Below, one piece after another: positions 17,754 to 26,347 of a stretch of DNA of 63,045 bases. The notes beneath the pieces were generated by a model. The model was not told the DNA's origin. It saw only the letters and a list, made by a program, of their open reading frames with translations, and made no database searches. Source of the stretch: Alphaproteobacteria bacterium (GTDB lineage: Bacteria; Pseudomonadota; Alphaproteobacteria; 16-39-46; JABJFC01); the NCBI GenBank assembly GCA_018662925.1, contig JABJFC010000082.1:1-63045 (forward strand). Direction: 5' to 3'. Made by a program: the position numbers and the translations under genes. Each line of letters begins with the position of its first letter. Position 1 is the stretch's first letter.

Positions 17754-18416
17754 CTAAGAGGCTCTCAGAGCGTCGATGTTTCCTTTATAGGTTTTATGGT
17801 CGCCTTTAAACACAGAAGTTCCTGCGACAAGGATATGGGCACCAGCCTCTCGAGCCTTTTTGGCAGTCTCAGCATTGATGCCGCCATCAACAGAAAGGGC
17901 AACGGCTTGAGAGGACTTATCAATATGATTGCGGAGGCTTTCCACCTTGGAGAGCTGAGTATCCATAAACGCTTGTCCTCCAAATCCTGGTTGGACGGTC
18001 ATGACAAGTATGAGATCCAAGATCCCTTGTTCCAGATGGGGCTCGATGAGGGAAAGGGGCGTTTCAGGGTTGACCGCTAAGCCCACTTTGACGCCTTTTG
18101 AGCGAATTTTTGTGAGGGTTTCTTCCACATTGGGACTGGCCTCGGGATGAAAAGTGATAATATCGGCGCCTGCCTTTACAAAGGGATCAATATGAAGATC
18201 CACAGGGGCAACCATCAAATGAACGTCAAAGGGAAGCTTAGAAAGGGGACGCATTGCCTTAACAACCGCGGAACCAAACGACAGATTGGGGACAAAATGC
18301 CCATCCATAATGTCCAGATGTAATAGATCAGCCCCGGCGTTGCCAACGGCTTTAACTTCCTCTCCTAGGCGAGAGAAATCGGCGGCAAGCAAGGAAGGAG
18401 CAATTTTGACTGACAC
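17754..18416 (-). CDS. rpe: Ribulose-phosphate 3-epimerase
   Basis: Rpe (220 residues) interconverts ribulose 5-phosphate and xylulose 5-phosphate in the pentose phosphate pathway. The TIM-barrel motifs are complete: IAPSLLAADFSRLGEE, the metal-binding LHLDIMDGHFVPN (His33, Asp35), DVHLMV, LVMTVQPGFGGQ and SVDGGI. Length is normal. It precedes the NDUFAF5-like gene on the minus strand. The toxin-antitoxin pair lies just upstream, between it and nadK. Confidence 0.97.
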   Translation of the reverse strand: MSVKIAPSLLAADFSRLGEEVKAVGNAGADLLHLDIMDGHFVPNLSFGSAVVKAMRPLSKLPFDVHLMVAPVDLHIDPFVKAGADIITFHPEASPNVEETLTKIRSKGVKVGLAVNPETPLSLIEPHLEQGILDLILVMTVQPGFGGQAFMDTQLSKVESLRNHIDKSSQAVALSVDGGINAETAKKAREAGAHILVAGTSVFKGDHKTYKGNIDALRAS

Positions 18417-18511
18417 TATGAAATCCCTCTATTTACTGGAACAGAAGCCCGCGCGTCCAAAGGACGAAGCTGTGGCGTAAATCATTTTCATTGGTACGCT
18501 AACATAAATTT

Positions 18512-18545
18512 TCTATTTTTGACCATCACCAACTTTTGAGAATAA
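18512..18545 (+). repeat. 34-bp direct repeat, copy flanking the toxin gene
   Basis: TCTATTTTTG-(A/T)-(C/T)-CAT-(C/G)-ACCAACTTTTG is shared with 19252-19285: about 29 of 34 positions match. A shorter GGTACGC block lies just upstream of both copies (18493 and 19239). The two copies bracket the RelE/Phd pair. Confidence 0.6.
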
Positions 18546-18548
18546 ATT

Positions 18549-18824
18549 TTAAACAGCACGTCCATATTCTTTGTAAATGTTTTTACGATTACCGATTTTG
18601 ACAATTATTACGATTAGCTTGCTGTCTTTGATTTCGTATATGACTCGGTATTCCCCAATTCGAATACGGTACAAATCTTCTTGAGGCTTGAGCTTTTTAC
18701 AGCCAGAAGGCCTCGGATTCTCTTTAAGCTTATTCAGTTTCAGAAGTATTAACGTTTGGCATTTCCTAGGAATGGCTTTGAAGCTCTTACGGACCCTGGG
18801 GCCAATAACGACTTCATAGCTCAT
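18549..18824 (-). CDS. RelE/ParE-family toxin
   Basis: A 91-residue protein of the RelE/ParE superfamily. Family marks are the opening YEVVIGPRVRKSFKAIP, the mid-segment LKENPRPSGCKKLKPQEDLY and the core RIRIGEYRVIYEIKD-KLIVIIVKIGNRKNIYK. The C-terminal basic and aromatic residues suit ribosome-dependent mRNA cleavage (RelE type) more than gyrase poisoning (ParE type). Its start overlaps the antitoxin stop by four bases (ATGA type), indicating translational coupling. It is probably a stability module; its target is not shown by sequence. Confidence 0.9.
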   Translation of the reverse strand: MSYEVVIGPRVRKSFKAIPRKCQTLILLKLNKLKENPRPSGCKKLKPQEDLYRIRIGEYRVIYEIKDSKLIVIIVKIGNRKNIYKEYGRAV

Positions 18825-19090
18825 TTCAGGTCTATTCCAAGTTCTTCAGCTAACTCATCGAGCGTGACGTACTCTTCGGGTTTAGTCTCACTCAAAGCTT
18901 TTTGGGCTTCAAGAACGTCAATTCTATCTTCAAGTTGATCAAGGAGATCTACGTCTTCCATAGGCACAAGTGCTGCAATATCTTTCCCACGTCTTGTGAA
19001 AACGATGCGTTCCTTTCCAAAAGAAGCACGGTTAACAACCTCAGAAAATTTGTTGCGCGCTTCAACAGTGGTTAAGTGTTCATGTTCCAT
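18821..19090 (-). CDS. Phd/YefM-family antitoxin
   Basis: An 89-residue antitoxin. The ATG at 19090 gives MEHEHLTTVEARNKFSEVVN, the normal Phd/YefM N-terminus; the open frame extends to 19186 but that extension does not look like the family. The N-terminal domain (NKFSEVVNRASFGKERIVFTR, ALVPMEDVDLL) binds DNA, and the acidic C-terminus (SETKPEEYVTLDELAEELGI) should wrap the toxin. The protein probably represses its own operon through a palindrome upstream. Confidence 0.9.
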   Translation of the reverse strand: MEHEHLTTVEARNKFSEVVNRASFGKERIVFTRRGKDIAALVPMEDVDLLDQLEDRIDVLEAQKALSETKPEEYVTLDELAEELGIDLK

Positions 19091-19115
19091 CTTATAAAAT
19101 GCCTCAAATGTCTTT

Positions 19116-19125
19116 AATGTACATT
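19116..19125. promoter_or_regulatory. Palindrome upstream of antitoxin, candidate operator
   Basis: AATGTACATT is a perfect 10-bp palindrome about 26 bases before the antitoxin start, in AT-rich sequence. Phd/YefM antitoxins autoregulate by binding short palindromes here. Confidence 0.4.
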
Positions 19126-19251
19126 TAAGCGTGACATATCCATACACTTTTGTCAAATTTAGATTTATTACGGTATTTTCCTTCATGCCATATCATTCCC
19201 TTCTTTTGGATTTTGATGATTGCGAAATTCGCCAACATGGTACGCCACTTC

Positions 19252-19285
19252 TCTATTTTTGTTCATGACCAACTTTTGCGATTAA
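19252..19285 (+). repeat. 34-bp direct repeat, copy flanking the antitoxin side
   Basis: Partner of the repeat at 18512-18545. It ends about 50 bases before nadK, so it may also carry nadK upstream signals. The arrangement repeat - toxin - antitoxin - repeat suggests that the module was inserted with duplication of target sequence, or between two older repeats. Confidence 0.6.
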
Positions 19286-19333
19286 CCCCACGAAGAATTG
19301 ACCTGATGCCTTTTTTACCGTCATAATATTCAC

Positions 19334-20104
19334 ATGGAAAACAAAATAGCCTTTTTCGTTGCAGATGTTCCGCAAGCTAAGGAAGCATACGAACGATTTC
19401 TCAAAACTCATAAGAATTATCCCATTTCTGAGGCCAATGTGGCCGTGGTTCTTGGGGGTGATGGATACCTGTTGAGGACCCTTCACCGATTTATTGCAGA
19501 AGATATTAAGCTTCCTGTTTATGGATTGAATCGTGGCAGCATGGGGTTCCTATTGAATGACTTTAAAGAAGAGGACCTTGACGATCGTCTTAAGTCTGCT
19601 ATTTCGTTTCCCCTTTTTCCGTTGAAAATGGTTGCGGAAATGGCTTCAGGAAAAACGCGAGAGTCTTATGCCATTAATGAGGTTTCTCTCTTTCGCGAAT
19701 CCCACCAAGTGGCTAAGATTTGCGTCAAGATTGATAACCGTGTTTGTTTGCCAGAGCTCGTGGGGGATGGCGTACTTGTGGCGACGCCTGCTGGCAGTAC
19801 AGCCTATAATTTTTCGGCCCATGGTCCCATTATTCCATTGGGAAGCAACATTATGGCATTAACACCCCTGAGTCCTTTTCGTCCAAGGAGATGGCGGGGC
19901 GCTCTTTTACCCCATGACACGGTGGTTTCTTTCGAAATCAAAGACCACCAGAAACGTCCTGTGAGTGCTGTGTCAGACCATTCTGAGGTCAGAAATGTCA
20001 TTAAAGTGCATGTGTCAGAATCTCGGGAAAAAAAGTTTACCCTTCTTTTTGATCCCGAGCAAAATTTGGAGAGACGCATTCTGGATGAGCAGTTTGTCGT
20101 TTAG
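19334..20104 (+). CDS. nadK: NAD kinase
   Basis: NadK (256 residues) phosphorylates NAD to NADP. The catalytic GGDG motif is at residues 41-44 (VVLGGDGYLLRTLH), followed by NRGSMGFLLNDF, the NE/D motif region AINEVSLFRES, and the TPAGSTAYNFSAHGPIIPL strand. Length matches alphaproteobacterial enzymes. Its last 68 bases overlap the 3' end of gshA on the opposite strand. Confidence 0.96.
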   Translation: MENKIAFFVADVPQAKEAYERFLKTHKNYPISEANVAVVLGGDGYLLRTLHRFIAEDIKLPVYGLNRGSMGFLLNDFKEEDLDDRLKSAISFPLFPLKMVAEMASGKTRESYAINEVSLFRESHQVAKICVKIDNRVCLPELVGDGVLVATPAGSTAYNFSAHGPIIPLGSNIMALTPLSPFRPRRWRGALLPHDTVVSFEIKDHQKRPVSAVSDHSEVRNVIKVHVSESREKKFTLLFDPEQNLERRILDEQFVV

Positions 20105-21446
20105 CAACCTCAAGCAGCATATTTTTGACATCTTTGTCCCAGACTGTTTTATATTTTTCCAATAAGACGTCCGCTGGTGTTTTTCCCGATTCGACGATTT
20201 CTATTAAGGGGGCCAAATAGATCGTTTCGTTGTGGCCAGCCTTATTTCTTATGTCACGTTTTTCCAATCCCTTTTGAGCCAATGTAAGACATTTTTTTCC
20301 AAGTTCACGGACAGTCTCTTTGCGAAATTTAGTTCTGAGTCCCGTTTTTGGAACGTTTTGATAAAGAGAGAGTCGTTCTTCTTGCGTCCAAGTTTTGATA
20401 AGATCATATGCCTCATCCAGTACTTGTTGGTCGTAAAGGAGCCCTGTCCAAAAAGCTGAGAGGGCGGGAACCAGGGGATTAGCATTTGCGTCAGCTCCGC
20501 GCATTTCCAGGAATTGTTTGAGGCGTACTTCGGGGAAGACGGTTGTCGTATGATCATTCCAGTCGTCCATGGAAGGCAACTGTCCTTCGAGTCCTTCCAG
20601 GTTTCCTGTCAAAAAATTTCGGAAGGATTTTCCCGTGGCATCCAAATATTGTCCATTTCTGTGCACAAAATACATGGGGACATCCAAGAGATAGTCCACA
20701 TATCGTTCGAAACCCATGCCTTCTTCAAAGACAAAATTTAAAAACCCACATCGATCTGGATCCGTATCTTGCCAAATATGAGCACGGTAACTTTGATAGT
20801 CATTTGGGACGCCTTCAAGAATAGGGGAATTGGAAAACAATGCCGTCGCTATGGGTTGGAGGGCTAAGCCCACCCGAAACTTTTTCACCATGTCTTGTTC
20901 TGAGGAAAAATCGAGATTTGTTTGAATAGTAGCCGTGCGAGTCATCATATCCAGGCCCAGATTCCCTTTAGTGGGCATGTAGGCGCGCATCAGACGATAG
21001 CGCTCTTTGGGCATCCACGGGATTTCCTTGAATGTGTGCACAGGATCTAGTCCGATGCCTAGAGGAAAGTAATTATATTGCTCTCCAGTCTGGCATAGCT
21101 GTGCTTGATGCCGGCACAACTCTTCATGGGTGTCGTGGACTGATTTGAGGGGGGCTCCGGACAGTTCGAATTGACCACCAGGCTCCAAGGTAATAGAGGC
21201 CCCATTTTCCTTGAGAGCAATGACGCTGCCATTTTCTTTGATTGGCGTCCATCCATACTCTTGGAGAGATATGAGTATATCTTGAATGCCTCCAGGCTCT
21301 CCATGGGACAGTCGATGAAAATCACTTACCTCAAACATGAACACTTCATGTTCGGTCCCGATAAGGAAATCCTCAGGCTTCTTGCAGCCTGATTCAAAAA
21401 ACCGGATCAGATCTTGCTGAGAGGTGACAGGTTGCTTTGGCGGCAT
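20037..21446 (-). CDS. gshA: Glutamate-cysteine ligase (proteobacterial/plant type)
   Basis: GshA (469 residues) joins glutamate and cysteine with ATP, the first step of glutathione synthesis. The family pattern is clear: IGTEHEVFMFEVSD, GASITLEPGGQFELSGAP, the tail of the glutamate-binding domain MTRTATIQTNLDFSSEQDMV, and ADANANPLVPALSAFWTGLLYD. It is the alphaproteobacterial/plant class, not the enterobacterial one. The last 23 codons run antisense into nadK. rsmE lies 33 bases upstream on the same strand. Glutathione made here would feed GloB (32908). Confidence 0.95.
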   Translation of the reverse strand: MPPKQPVTSQQDLIRFFESGCKKPEDFLIGTEHEVFMFEVSDFHRLSHGEPGGIQDILISLQEYGWTPIKENGSVIALKENGASITLEPGGQFELSGAPLKSVHDTHEELCRHQAQLCQTGEQYNYFPLGIGLDPVHTFKEIPWMPKERYRLMRAYMPTKGNLGLDMMTRTATIQTNLDFSSEQDMVKKFRVGLALQPIATALFSNSPILEGVPNDYQSYRAHIWQDTDPDRCGFLNFVFEEGMGFERYVDYLLDVPMYFVHRNGQYLDATGKSFRNFLTGNLEGLEGQLPSMDDWNDHTTTVFPEVRLKQFLEMRGADANANPLVPALSAFWTGLLYDQQVLDEAYDLIKTWTQEERLSLYQNVPKTGLRTKFRKETVRELGKKCLTLAQKGLEKRDIRNKAGHNETIYLAPLIEIVESGKTPADVLLEKYKTVWDKDVKNMLLEVAKRQTAHPECVSPNFARDQKEG

Positions 21447-21479
21447 AAACAGATTTTCTCTTATTTTCTTACGGTGTTC

Positions 21480-22202
21480 TTATTCTGCCATTTGTAGAAG
21501 GGTTAGTCCACTAAGTGCTGCAGTTTCTGTGCGCAGAATTTTGGCACCCAGTGTTACTGGATTCATAAAAGAAGTTTCTTTCAGGATCTCTTTTTCACTA
21601 TTAGAAAACCCTCCTTCTGGTCCTACCAGAAAAGTCATAGCGGTGGGCTGGCGTTTAAGTTCTTCAACAAAAGTGGGGGCTTTAGTCCGTTCCACCGCCC
21701 ATAAAATAGGAATGTCTTTTGACCAAGTGGCGAGGAAATCATGGAGAGGAAGTGAATCATGAAGCGTGGGTATGGTAAGTCGTTCACATTGTTCGGCCGC
21801 TTCTATAATTCGTGCCTCTAAGCGTTTTCTATTGAAGTTGCGGGTAGTTGTCCGTTCTGTGATCACAGGGAATAGTTCTTGAACCCCTAATTCAGTAGCT
21901 TTTTCCATCATCCACCCCATGCGATCATTTTTAATGGGGGCAAAAACTAATGCAGGTCCTTTCTCTGGCGATTGAGGATGAAGGCGGTTTTCGACGTCTA
22001 GATGAGGACTTTTTTTCGTTGTCAGTTTTAATTTTGCAAGAAACTCTCCATCACGGCCATTGAACAGACGTACGGGATCTCCAGATTTGAGTCGTAGTAC
22101 ATGGCATAAATAGTGGGCTTGTTGGCTGGAAAGCGGAATATTTGTTTGAGATGAAAGGTCTTCTGGGGTATATAAACGGGCTAAAGTATGAAATAGTGAC
22201 AT
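21480..22202 (-). CDS. rsmE: 16S rRNA (uracil1498-N3)-methyltransferase
   Basis: RsmE methylates U1498 in the 30S decoding region. It has an N-terminal PUA-like domain (ARLYTPEDL ... QQAHYLCHVLRLKSGDPVRLFNG) and the C-terminal SPOUT knot (VFAPIKNDRMGWMMEKATEL and FLVGPEGGFSNSEKEIL). The start is probably the ATG at 22202 (MSLFHTLARLY); a TTG at 22226 adds eight unlikely residues. It is followed by gshA. The two genes probably share a transcript. Confidence 0.94.
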   Translation of the reverse strand: MSLFHTLARLYTPEDLSSQTNIPLSSQQAHYLCHVLRLKSGDPVRLFNGRDGEFLAKLKLTTKKSPHLDVENRLHPQSPEKGPALVFAPIKNDRMGWMMEKATELGVQELFPVITERTTTRNFNRKRLEARIIEAAEQCERLTIPTLHDSLPLHDFLATWSKDIPILWAVERTKAPTFVEELKRQPTAMTFLVGPEGGFSNSEKEILKETSFMNPVTLGAKILRTETAALSGLTLLQMAE

Positions 22203-22266
22203 GTTTTTGGGCTTCAGTTTATTCAAGGCTGAGACTAACCACAGACAGTAAAGTAAGAGCGAAGAA

Positions 22267-23181
22267 ATGAATAGTATAAATTCTAAGGCGAATCGTCTTT
22301 CTCAAAACCCATGGGTCGCATTTTTGCCTGAGCAGTTTCAGCCTTATGCCTATTTGGGTAGATTTGATAAACCTATTGGTGTGTGGTTGCTATTAGCTCC
22401 GTGCTTGTGGTCCATTACATTGGCATCCTATCCAGGGTTGCCTGATGGAGAAATCCTTCTCCTTTTCTTTATGGGCGCTTTTTTGATGCGGGCAGCTGGG
22501 TGTGCCTATAACGACCTATTGGACAAGACTTATGATGCACAAGTTCAACGGACCTATACACGCCCTATTGCCTCGGGACAGCTTTTAGAGCGTCAAGGTA
22601 TGCTGTTTTTAGCATTCCTTTTGTCTGTGAGTTTATTAATTCTAGTACAGTTTAACTTTTTCTCTATTGCGCTCGGTTTTACGGCTCTTGTGTTCGTCAT
22701 GCTTTACCCTCTGATGAAGCGTATAACTTATTGGCCTCAGGCCTTTTTGGGGCTCACTTTTAATTGGGGTGCTCTTTTGGGATGGGCAGTAATTAGAGAA
22801 GAACTTTCCTGGGTAAGTATCCTTTTGTATTTAGCCGGAATTTTTTGGACCTTGGGGTATGACACTATTTACGCCCATCAGGATAAAGAAGATGATCTGA
22901 GAATAGGTGTAAAATCTTCGGCTTTGAAACTTGGAAAAGATACCCCACAGTTTTTGTGGGTTTTCTACGGGTTTAGCATTTTGTGTTTCTTAGGGGTGGG
23001 GATTCTATCTCCTCTTGGAGCACTGTATTATGTGGCAGTGTTAGCCTGTAGCATCCACTTTGCGTGGCAAATTTATACATTAGATATGCAAGATCCTGAG
23101 GATTGCTTGAACAAATTTAAGTCTAACAAGTGGGTTGGATTTATGATGTTTGGTGGCATTCTTTTCTCACAGTTTATATAG
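22267..23181 (+). CDS. ubiA: 4-hydroxybenzoate polyprenyltransferase
   Basis: UbiA (304 residues) prenylates 4-hydroxybenzoate in ubiquinone synthesis, in the inner membrane. About eight hydrophobic segments are visible. The two aspartate-rich motifs are present: CAYNDLLDKTYDAQVQRT (near 80-97) and YDTIYAHQDKEDDLRIGVKS (near 198-217), which bind the Mg2+-diphosphate. RLDKPIG of typical members appears as RFDKPIGVWLL. It is divergent from rsmE and 14 bases before pmbA. Confidence 0.96.
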   Translation: MNSINSKANRLSQNPWVAFLPEQFQPYAYLGRFDKPIGVWLLLAPCLWSITLASYPGLPDGEILLLFFMGAFLMRAAGCAYNDLLDKTYDAQVQRTYTRPIASGQLLERQGMLFLAFLLSVSLLILVQFNFFSIALGFTALVFVMLYPLMKRITYWPQAFLGLTFNWGALLGWAVIREELSWVSILLYLAGIFWTLGYDTIYAHQDKEDDLRIGVKSSALKLGKDTPQFLWVFYGFSILCFLGVGILSPLGALYYVAVLACSIHFAWQIYTLDMQDPEDCLNKFKSNKWVGFMMFGGILFSQFI

Positions 23182-23195
23182 GATGATAGAATAGT

Positions 23196-24536
23196 ATGGA
23201 ACAAAGCCAATCACTTGATACGCTACAAAGCCTAATTGAAAAGGCAACAAAGGCTGGAGCGACTGCAGCGGATGCTATTTATGCCCAAGGGGATGCCCTT
23301 TCAATACAGTACCGAAATGGGAAATTAGAACAGCTAGAGAGAGCTGAGGGAAATGATATTGGACTGCGTGTTTTCGTAGGCAAGCGACAGGCTGTCGTAT
23401 CCTCTAGTGACTTTTCCGAGTCTGGATTAACTGATTTGGCAGCACGGGCTGTTTCAATGGCAAAGGTGGTGCCAGAGGATATGTTTTGTGGGCTCGCTGA
23501 TTCAGGACAAATTGTCGAAACCTTTGTCGATGTGGACAGCTTTGATCCTTTGGTCCCAACTGAAGCTCAACTTATTGAGGCTGTGAAAGAATGTGAACAG
23601 TCCGGACTTGCCGTTCAGGGCATTACCGGATCTGAGGGAGCGAGCGCTAGTTGGGGAACAAGTTATGTGACTCTATTGGCCAGCAACGGTTTTGTAGGAA
23701 AGCGGCGAGGATCCAGTTGGTCCCTTTCTACGGCATTAATTGCCGGAAAAGGAACGGGCATGGAGCAAGATTATGACTTCTCATCGGCTGTATATGGGCA
23801 AGACCTTGAGTCTGCTTCATTATTGGGAAAAAGGGCAGGAGAGAAAACTGTTAAGCATTTAAATCCTCGGCGCATACCAACGACCCGAGCCCCTGTTGTC
23901 TTTGATCCAGCGGTGAGTTCAACTCTTTTGGGCAGTTTTGCAGCCGCTATTAATGGAGCCGCCATTGCAAAAGGAACGAGTTTTCTAAGGGATGCGATGG
24001 GGAAGCCTATTTTTCACGAGGCAATCCAAATAATAGATGACCCCCATCGAAAAAAAGGAATGCGGTCAAAGGGATTCGATGCTGAGGGCATTGGGACGGA
24101 AAAGCGCACCATAATAAAAGATGGCGTTTTACAAAGCTGGATTTTGGATTTGCGTTCGGCACGCCAGCTAAAGTTGAAAACGACTGGAAATGCTTCCCGT
24201 GGGCCAAGCAGTGTGCCATCACCTTCTGTTAGCAATCTCTATATGAATCCTGGAAAGATTAAGCCTTCAGATCTTATCAAGAGTCTGGATAAGGCTCTTT
24301 ATGTGACAGATCTAATGGGCCACGGTGTGAACGGTATCACGGGAGATTACAGCCAGGGAATGCGCGGATACTGGATTGAAAAGGGAGAGATCGCTTTTCC
24401 CGTAAGTGAACTGACCATCGCAGGAAATCTTAAAGAGATGTTTGCAACTATGTTGCCCTGTAACGATCTATCTTTCCGGTATGGCATCGATGCGCCGACG
24501 GTCCTTATTGAAAACATGATGATCGCTGGAGAATAA
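23196..24536 (+). CDS. pmbA: TldD/PmbA-family protein (PmbA/TldE)
   Basis: A 446-residue PmbA (TldE) subunit. TldD and TldE form a heterodimeric zinc protease that trims unfolded or modified peptides and was first seen in microcin maturation and CcdA turnover. PmbA lacks the HExxxH zinc site of TldD; none is seen here. Family marks are SIQYRNGKLEQLERAEGNDIGLRVF, ARAVSMAKVVPED, RAPVVFDPAVSSTLL and YSQGMRGYWIEKGEIAFPVSE. No tldD gene is in the window. It ends eight bases before the convergent tlpA stop. Confidence 0.93.
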   Translation: MEQSQSLDTLQSLIEKATKAGATAADAIYAQGDALSIQYRNGKLEQLERAEGNDIGLRVFVGKRQAVVSSSDFSESGLTDLAARAVSMAKVVPEDMFCGLADSGQIVETFVDVDSFDPLVPTEAQLIEAVKECEQSGLAVQGITGSEGASASWGTSYVTLLASNGFVGKRRGSSWSLSTALIAGKGTGMEQDYDFSSAVYGQDLESASLLGKRAGEKTVKHLNPRRIPTTRAPVVFDPAVSSTLLGSFAAAINGAAIAKGTSFLRDAMGKPIFHEAIQIIDDPHRKKGMRSKGFDAEGIGTEKRTIIKDGVLQSWILDLRSARQLKLKTTGNASRGPSSVPSPSVSNLYMNPGKIKPSDLIKSLDKALYVTDLMGHGVNGITGDYSQGMRGYWIEKGEIAFPVSELTIAGNLKEMFATMLPCNDLSFRYGIDAPTVLIENMMIAGE

Positions 24537-24544
24537 GGGCTTTC

Positions 24545-25063
24545 TTAGGCGGAAAGTTTTTCCAAAAAGTCTTTTATCCCCCCGTCATTCCAGTCGATGG
24601 GACCTTCCAGGCGGCCAATTTCTTTTCCCGCTTTGTTAAGGAAAACAGTTGTCGGAAGGCCTCGAATTTTCATAGCGGCCATGAATTGGCCTTTCAGATC
24701 ATGATATGAGGTGAGCGTAATTTTATTTTCTGTGAGAAAGGGCGCGATCATCTCAGGTTTGAAATCTTCAGATATCAGGACTCCCCGTATGTTTTTTGAT
24801 GATGCGCAAAAGCTTTGGAAGGAAGACAGCTCATTGCGACAAGAAGGACACCACGTGGCCCAAAAATGGATGATTGTTGGTTGGTCCTTAAGGGTTTGCA
24901 AAGCAACCTCATGGCCCTGTAGATCTCGAACTTTCGTTATGGGCAGTTCTTTTGGGGCAAAGCTGATGATCTTCTTCGAGAGCAAAGACTCAGAATTAAC
25001 GCTGGCAATGGGGAAAAGGCTCAGTATAATGGCGACGGAATAAACATATTTTATGAGGGACAT
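24545..25063 (-). CDS. TlpA-like thiol-disulfide oxidoreductase
   Basis: A 172-residue thioredoxin-fold protein with an N-terminal signal or anchor (MSLIKYVYSVAIILSLFPIA) and the active site FWATWCPSC (Cys72, Cys75). The cis-proline segment GLPTTVFLN is present. TlpA/ResA-type proteins reduce disulfides in periplasmic clients such as apocytochrome c or cytochrome oxidase assembly factors. It is divergent from the lptM-like gene, a pairing usual in alphaproteobacteria, where argH and lysA normally lie alongside. Confidence 0.9.
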   Translation of the reverse strand: MSLIKYVYSVAIILSLFPIASVNSESLLSKKIISFAPKELPITKVRDLQGHEVALQTLKDQPTIIHFWATWCPSCRNELSSFQSFCASSKNIRGVLISEDFKPEMIAPFLTENKITLTSYHDLKGQFMAAMKIRGLPTTVFLNKAGKEIGRLEGPIDWNDGGIKDFLEKLSA

Positions 25064-25114
25064 TTTGCATCTCTCTTTAATGATAATGGAACGATGACCG
25101 AGCGGAGTATATCT

Positions 25115-25252
25115 ATGAAAAGGCCTGCATACAAATGGATTCTAATGGGATTATTACTTGCAGTTGTGGTGGCTTGTGGGAAAAAAGGACCTTTAGAACA
25201 ACCTGCAGATGTTGAGACAGATTATCCCCGGAACTATCCTTCGCAGGAATAG
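25115..25252 (+). CDS. lptM: Small lipoprotein, LptM (YifL) family
   Basis: A 45-residue lipoprotein. The signal (MKRPAYKWILMGLLLAVVV) ends at the lipobox VVAC, and the mature part starts CGKKGPLEQPAD, the signature CGxKGPL of LptM. In E. coli, LptM helps oxidative maturation of the LPS translocon LptD. The start at 25115 has CGGAG eight bases upstream; an ATG at 25094 in frame is the alternative. It is divergent from the TlpA-like gene. In related genomes lptM usually stands between argH and lysA; here an EamA transporter follows on the other strand instead. Confidence 0.85.
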   Translation: MKRPAYKWILMGLLLAVVVACGKKGPLEQPADVETDYPRNYPSQE

Positions 25253-25283
25253 AAGCGCGCGAGTAAGCCTTTATATCCAAACT

Positions 25284-26246
25284 TTACACTGCTGCGGCCA
25301 AACTTTTTTTCCTAGCCCTGGATTCCCTTTGGAATATATAGAGACCACTTGCAATGATGATCGCAGATCCCGTGAGTACATCAGAAGTGGGAACTTCTCC
25401 CCAGAATAGATAGCCGAATAGGACTCCCCATAGCATGAGCGTATAGATCATGGGGGAAAGTGATGAGGCTTCGGCGTTTCTAAAGGCATGGGTGATAAAC
25501 ACTTGTCCGATGCCACTACCAGCAGAAACACCTATGAGGCGTAAAAGATCTTCTTGGCTTGGAGTAACCCATCCAAGACTAAGGGCAAAGGTGCTTGCGA
25601 TAAGGGAGTACAGAGCATAGTAGAATACAATTGTTGTATTAGAGTCCGATCGACTGAGTATTCTTCCATAAATCATGACAATAGCATCTATGAAAGCACC
25701 AAGGAGGGCTGCTGCGGCACCAACACCTACTAAAGCAAGTACGCCATTTGTCGGCTGTACTATAAGTAAGATCCCTGCAAATCCTATAAAGAGTGCTCCC
25801 CATCGGTGCCATCCTACGTGTTCTTTTAGCAGAGGGATTGAAAGAAGTGTCACAAAGAACGTGCCAGAGAAACTAAGGGCTGAAGCTTCAGCAAAGGGAA
25901 GCAATTTAAAAGCGAGAAAGATAAAGAAAAGGGAGATGGCGCTTAAGAACCCTCTGATTACGTATACGCGCATATGAACAGTCTTAAGGGTCGCTTTTGT
26001 CCCTTTTATTCCTTTTGAAAGTAAAAGGTACAAACTCAAAGGAATAAAGAAAAACAAACTGCGAAAGAAAAGAATTTCTCCAATTGGATAATTGGGAGCA
26101 GTTTCTTTTACAAAGGCATTAGAACAAGCGTAACAAAATATCCCAAGCGACATGAACACAATGCCCAAAGTAGAATTGTTTGAAGTTGATCCTGACGGAG
26201 AGTTCCGTTGAACGGAGTCTCTTGCTAAAACTTTTGCTTGTGCCAT
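25284..26246 (-). CDS. EamA-family (DMT superfamily) transporter
   Basis: A 320-residue inner-membrane protein with about ten hydrophobic segments arranged as two EamA halves: the first from GIVFMSLGIFCYACSNAFVK, the second from LVGVGAAAALLGAFIDAIVM. The conserved SFSGTFFVTLLSIPLLKEH at the end of the first half is typical. Some relatives export or import amino acids, SAM or other metabolites; the substrate cannot be read from sequence. SAM-carrying EamA proteins are known in rickettsial symbionts, but this is no evidence for this one. It is a single gene, convergent with lptM. Confidence 0.9.
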   Translation of the reverse strand: MAQAKVLARDSVQRNSPSGSTSNNSTLGIVFMSLGIFCYACSNAFVKETAPNYPIGEILFFRSLFFFIPLSLYLLLSKGIKGTKATLKTVHMRVYVIRGFLSAISLFFIFLAFKLLPFAEASALSFSGTFFVTLLSIPLLKEHVGWHRWGALFIGFAGILLIVQPTNGVLALVGVGAAAALLGAFIDAIVMIYGRILSRSDSNTTIVFYYALYSLIASTFALSLGWVTPSQEDLLRLIGVSAGSGIGQVFITHAFRNAEASSLSPMIYTLMLWGVLFGYLFWGEVPTSDVLTGSAIIIASGLYIFQRESRARKKSLAAAV

Positions 26247-26347
26247 TTAAGTGCTCACACTATCGTTGATTTGTTGTGTTTGTGGCCTTCCACGGCGATT
26301 TTGTCAAGGCTCAGGGCGAATAATGTACTCTAAACAGGGAAAAAGAA

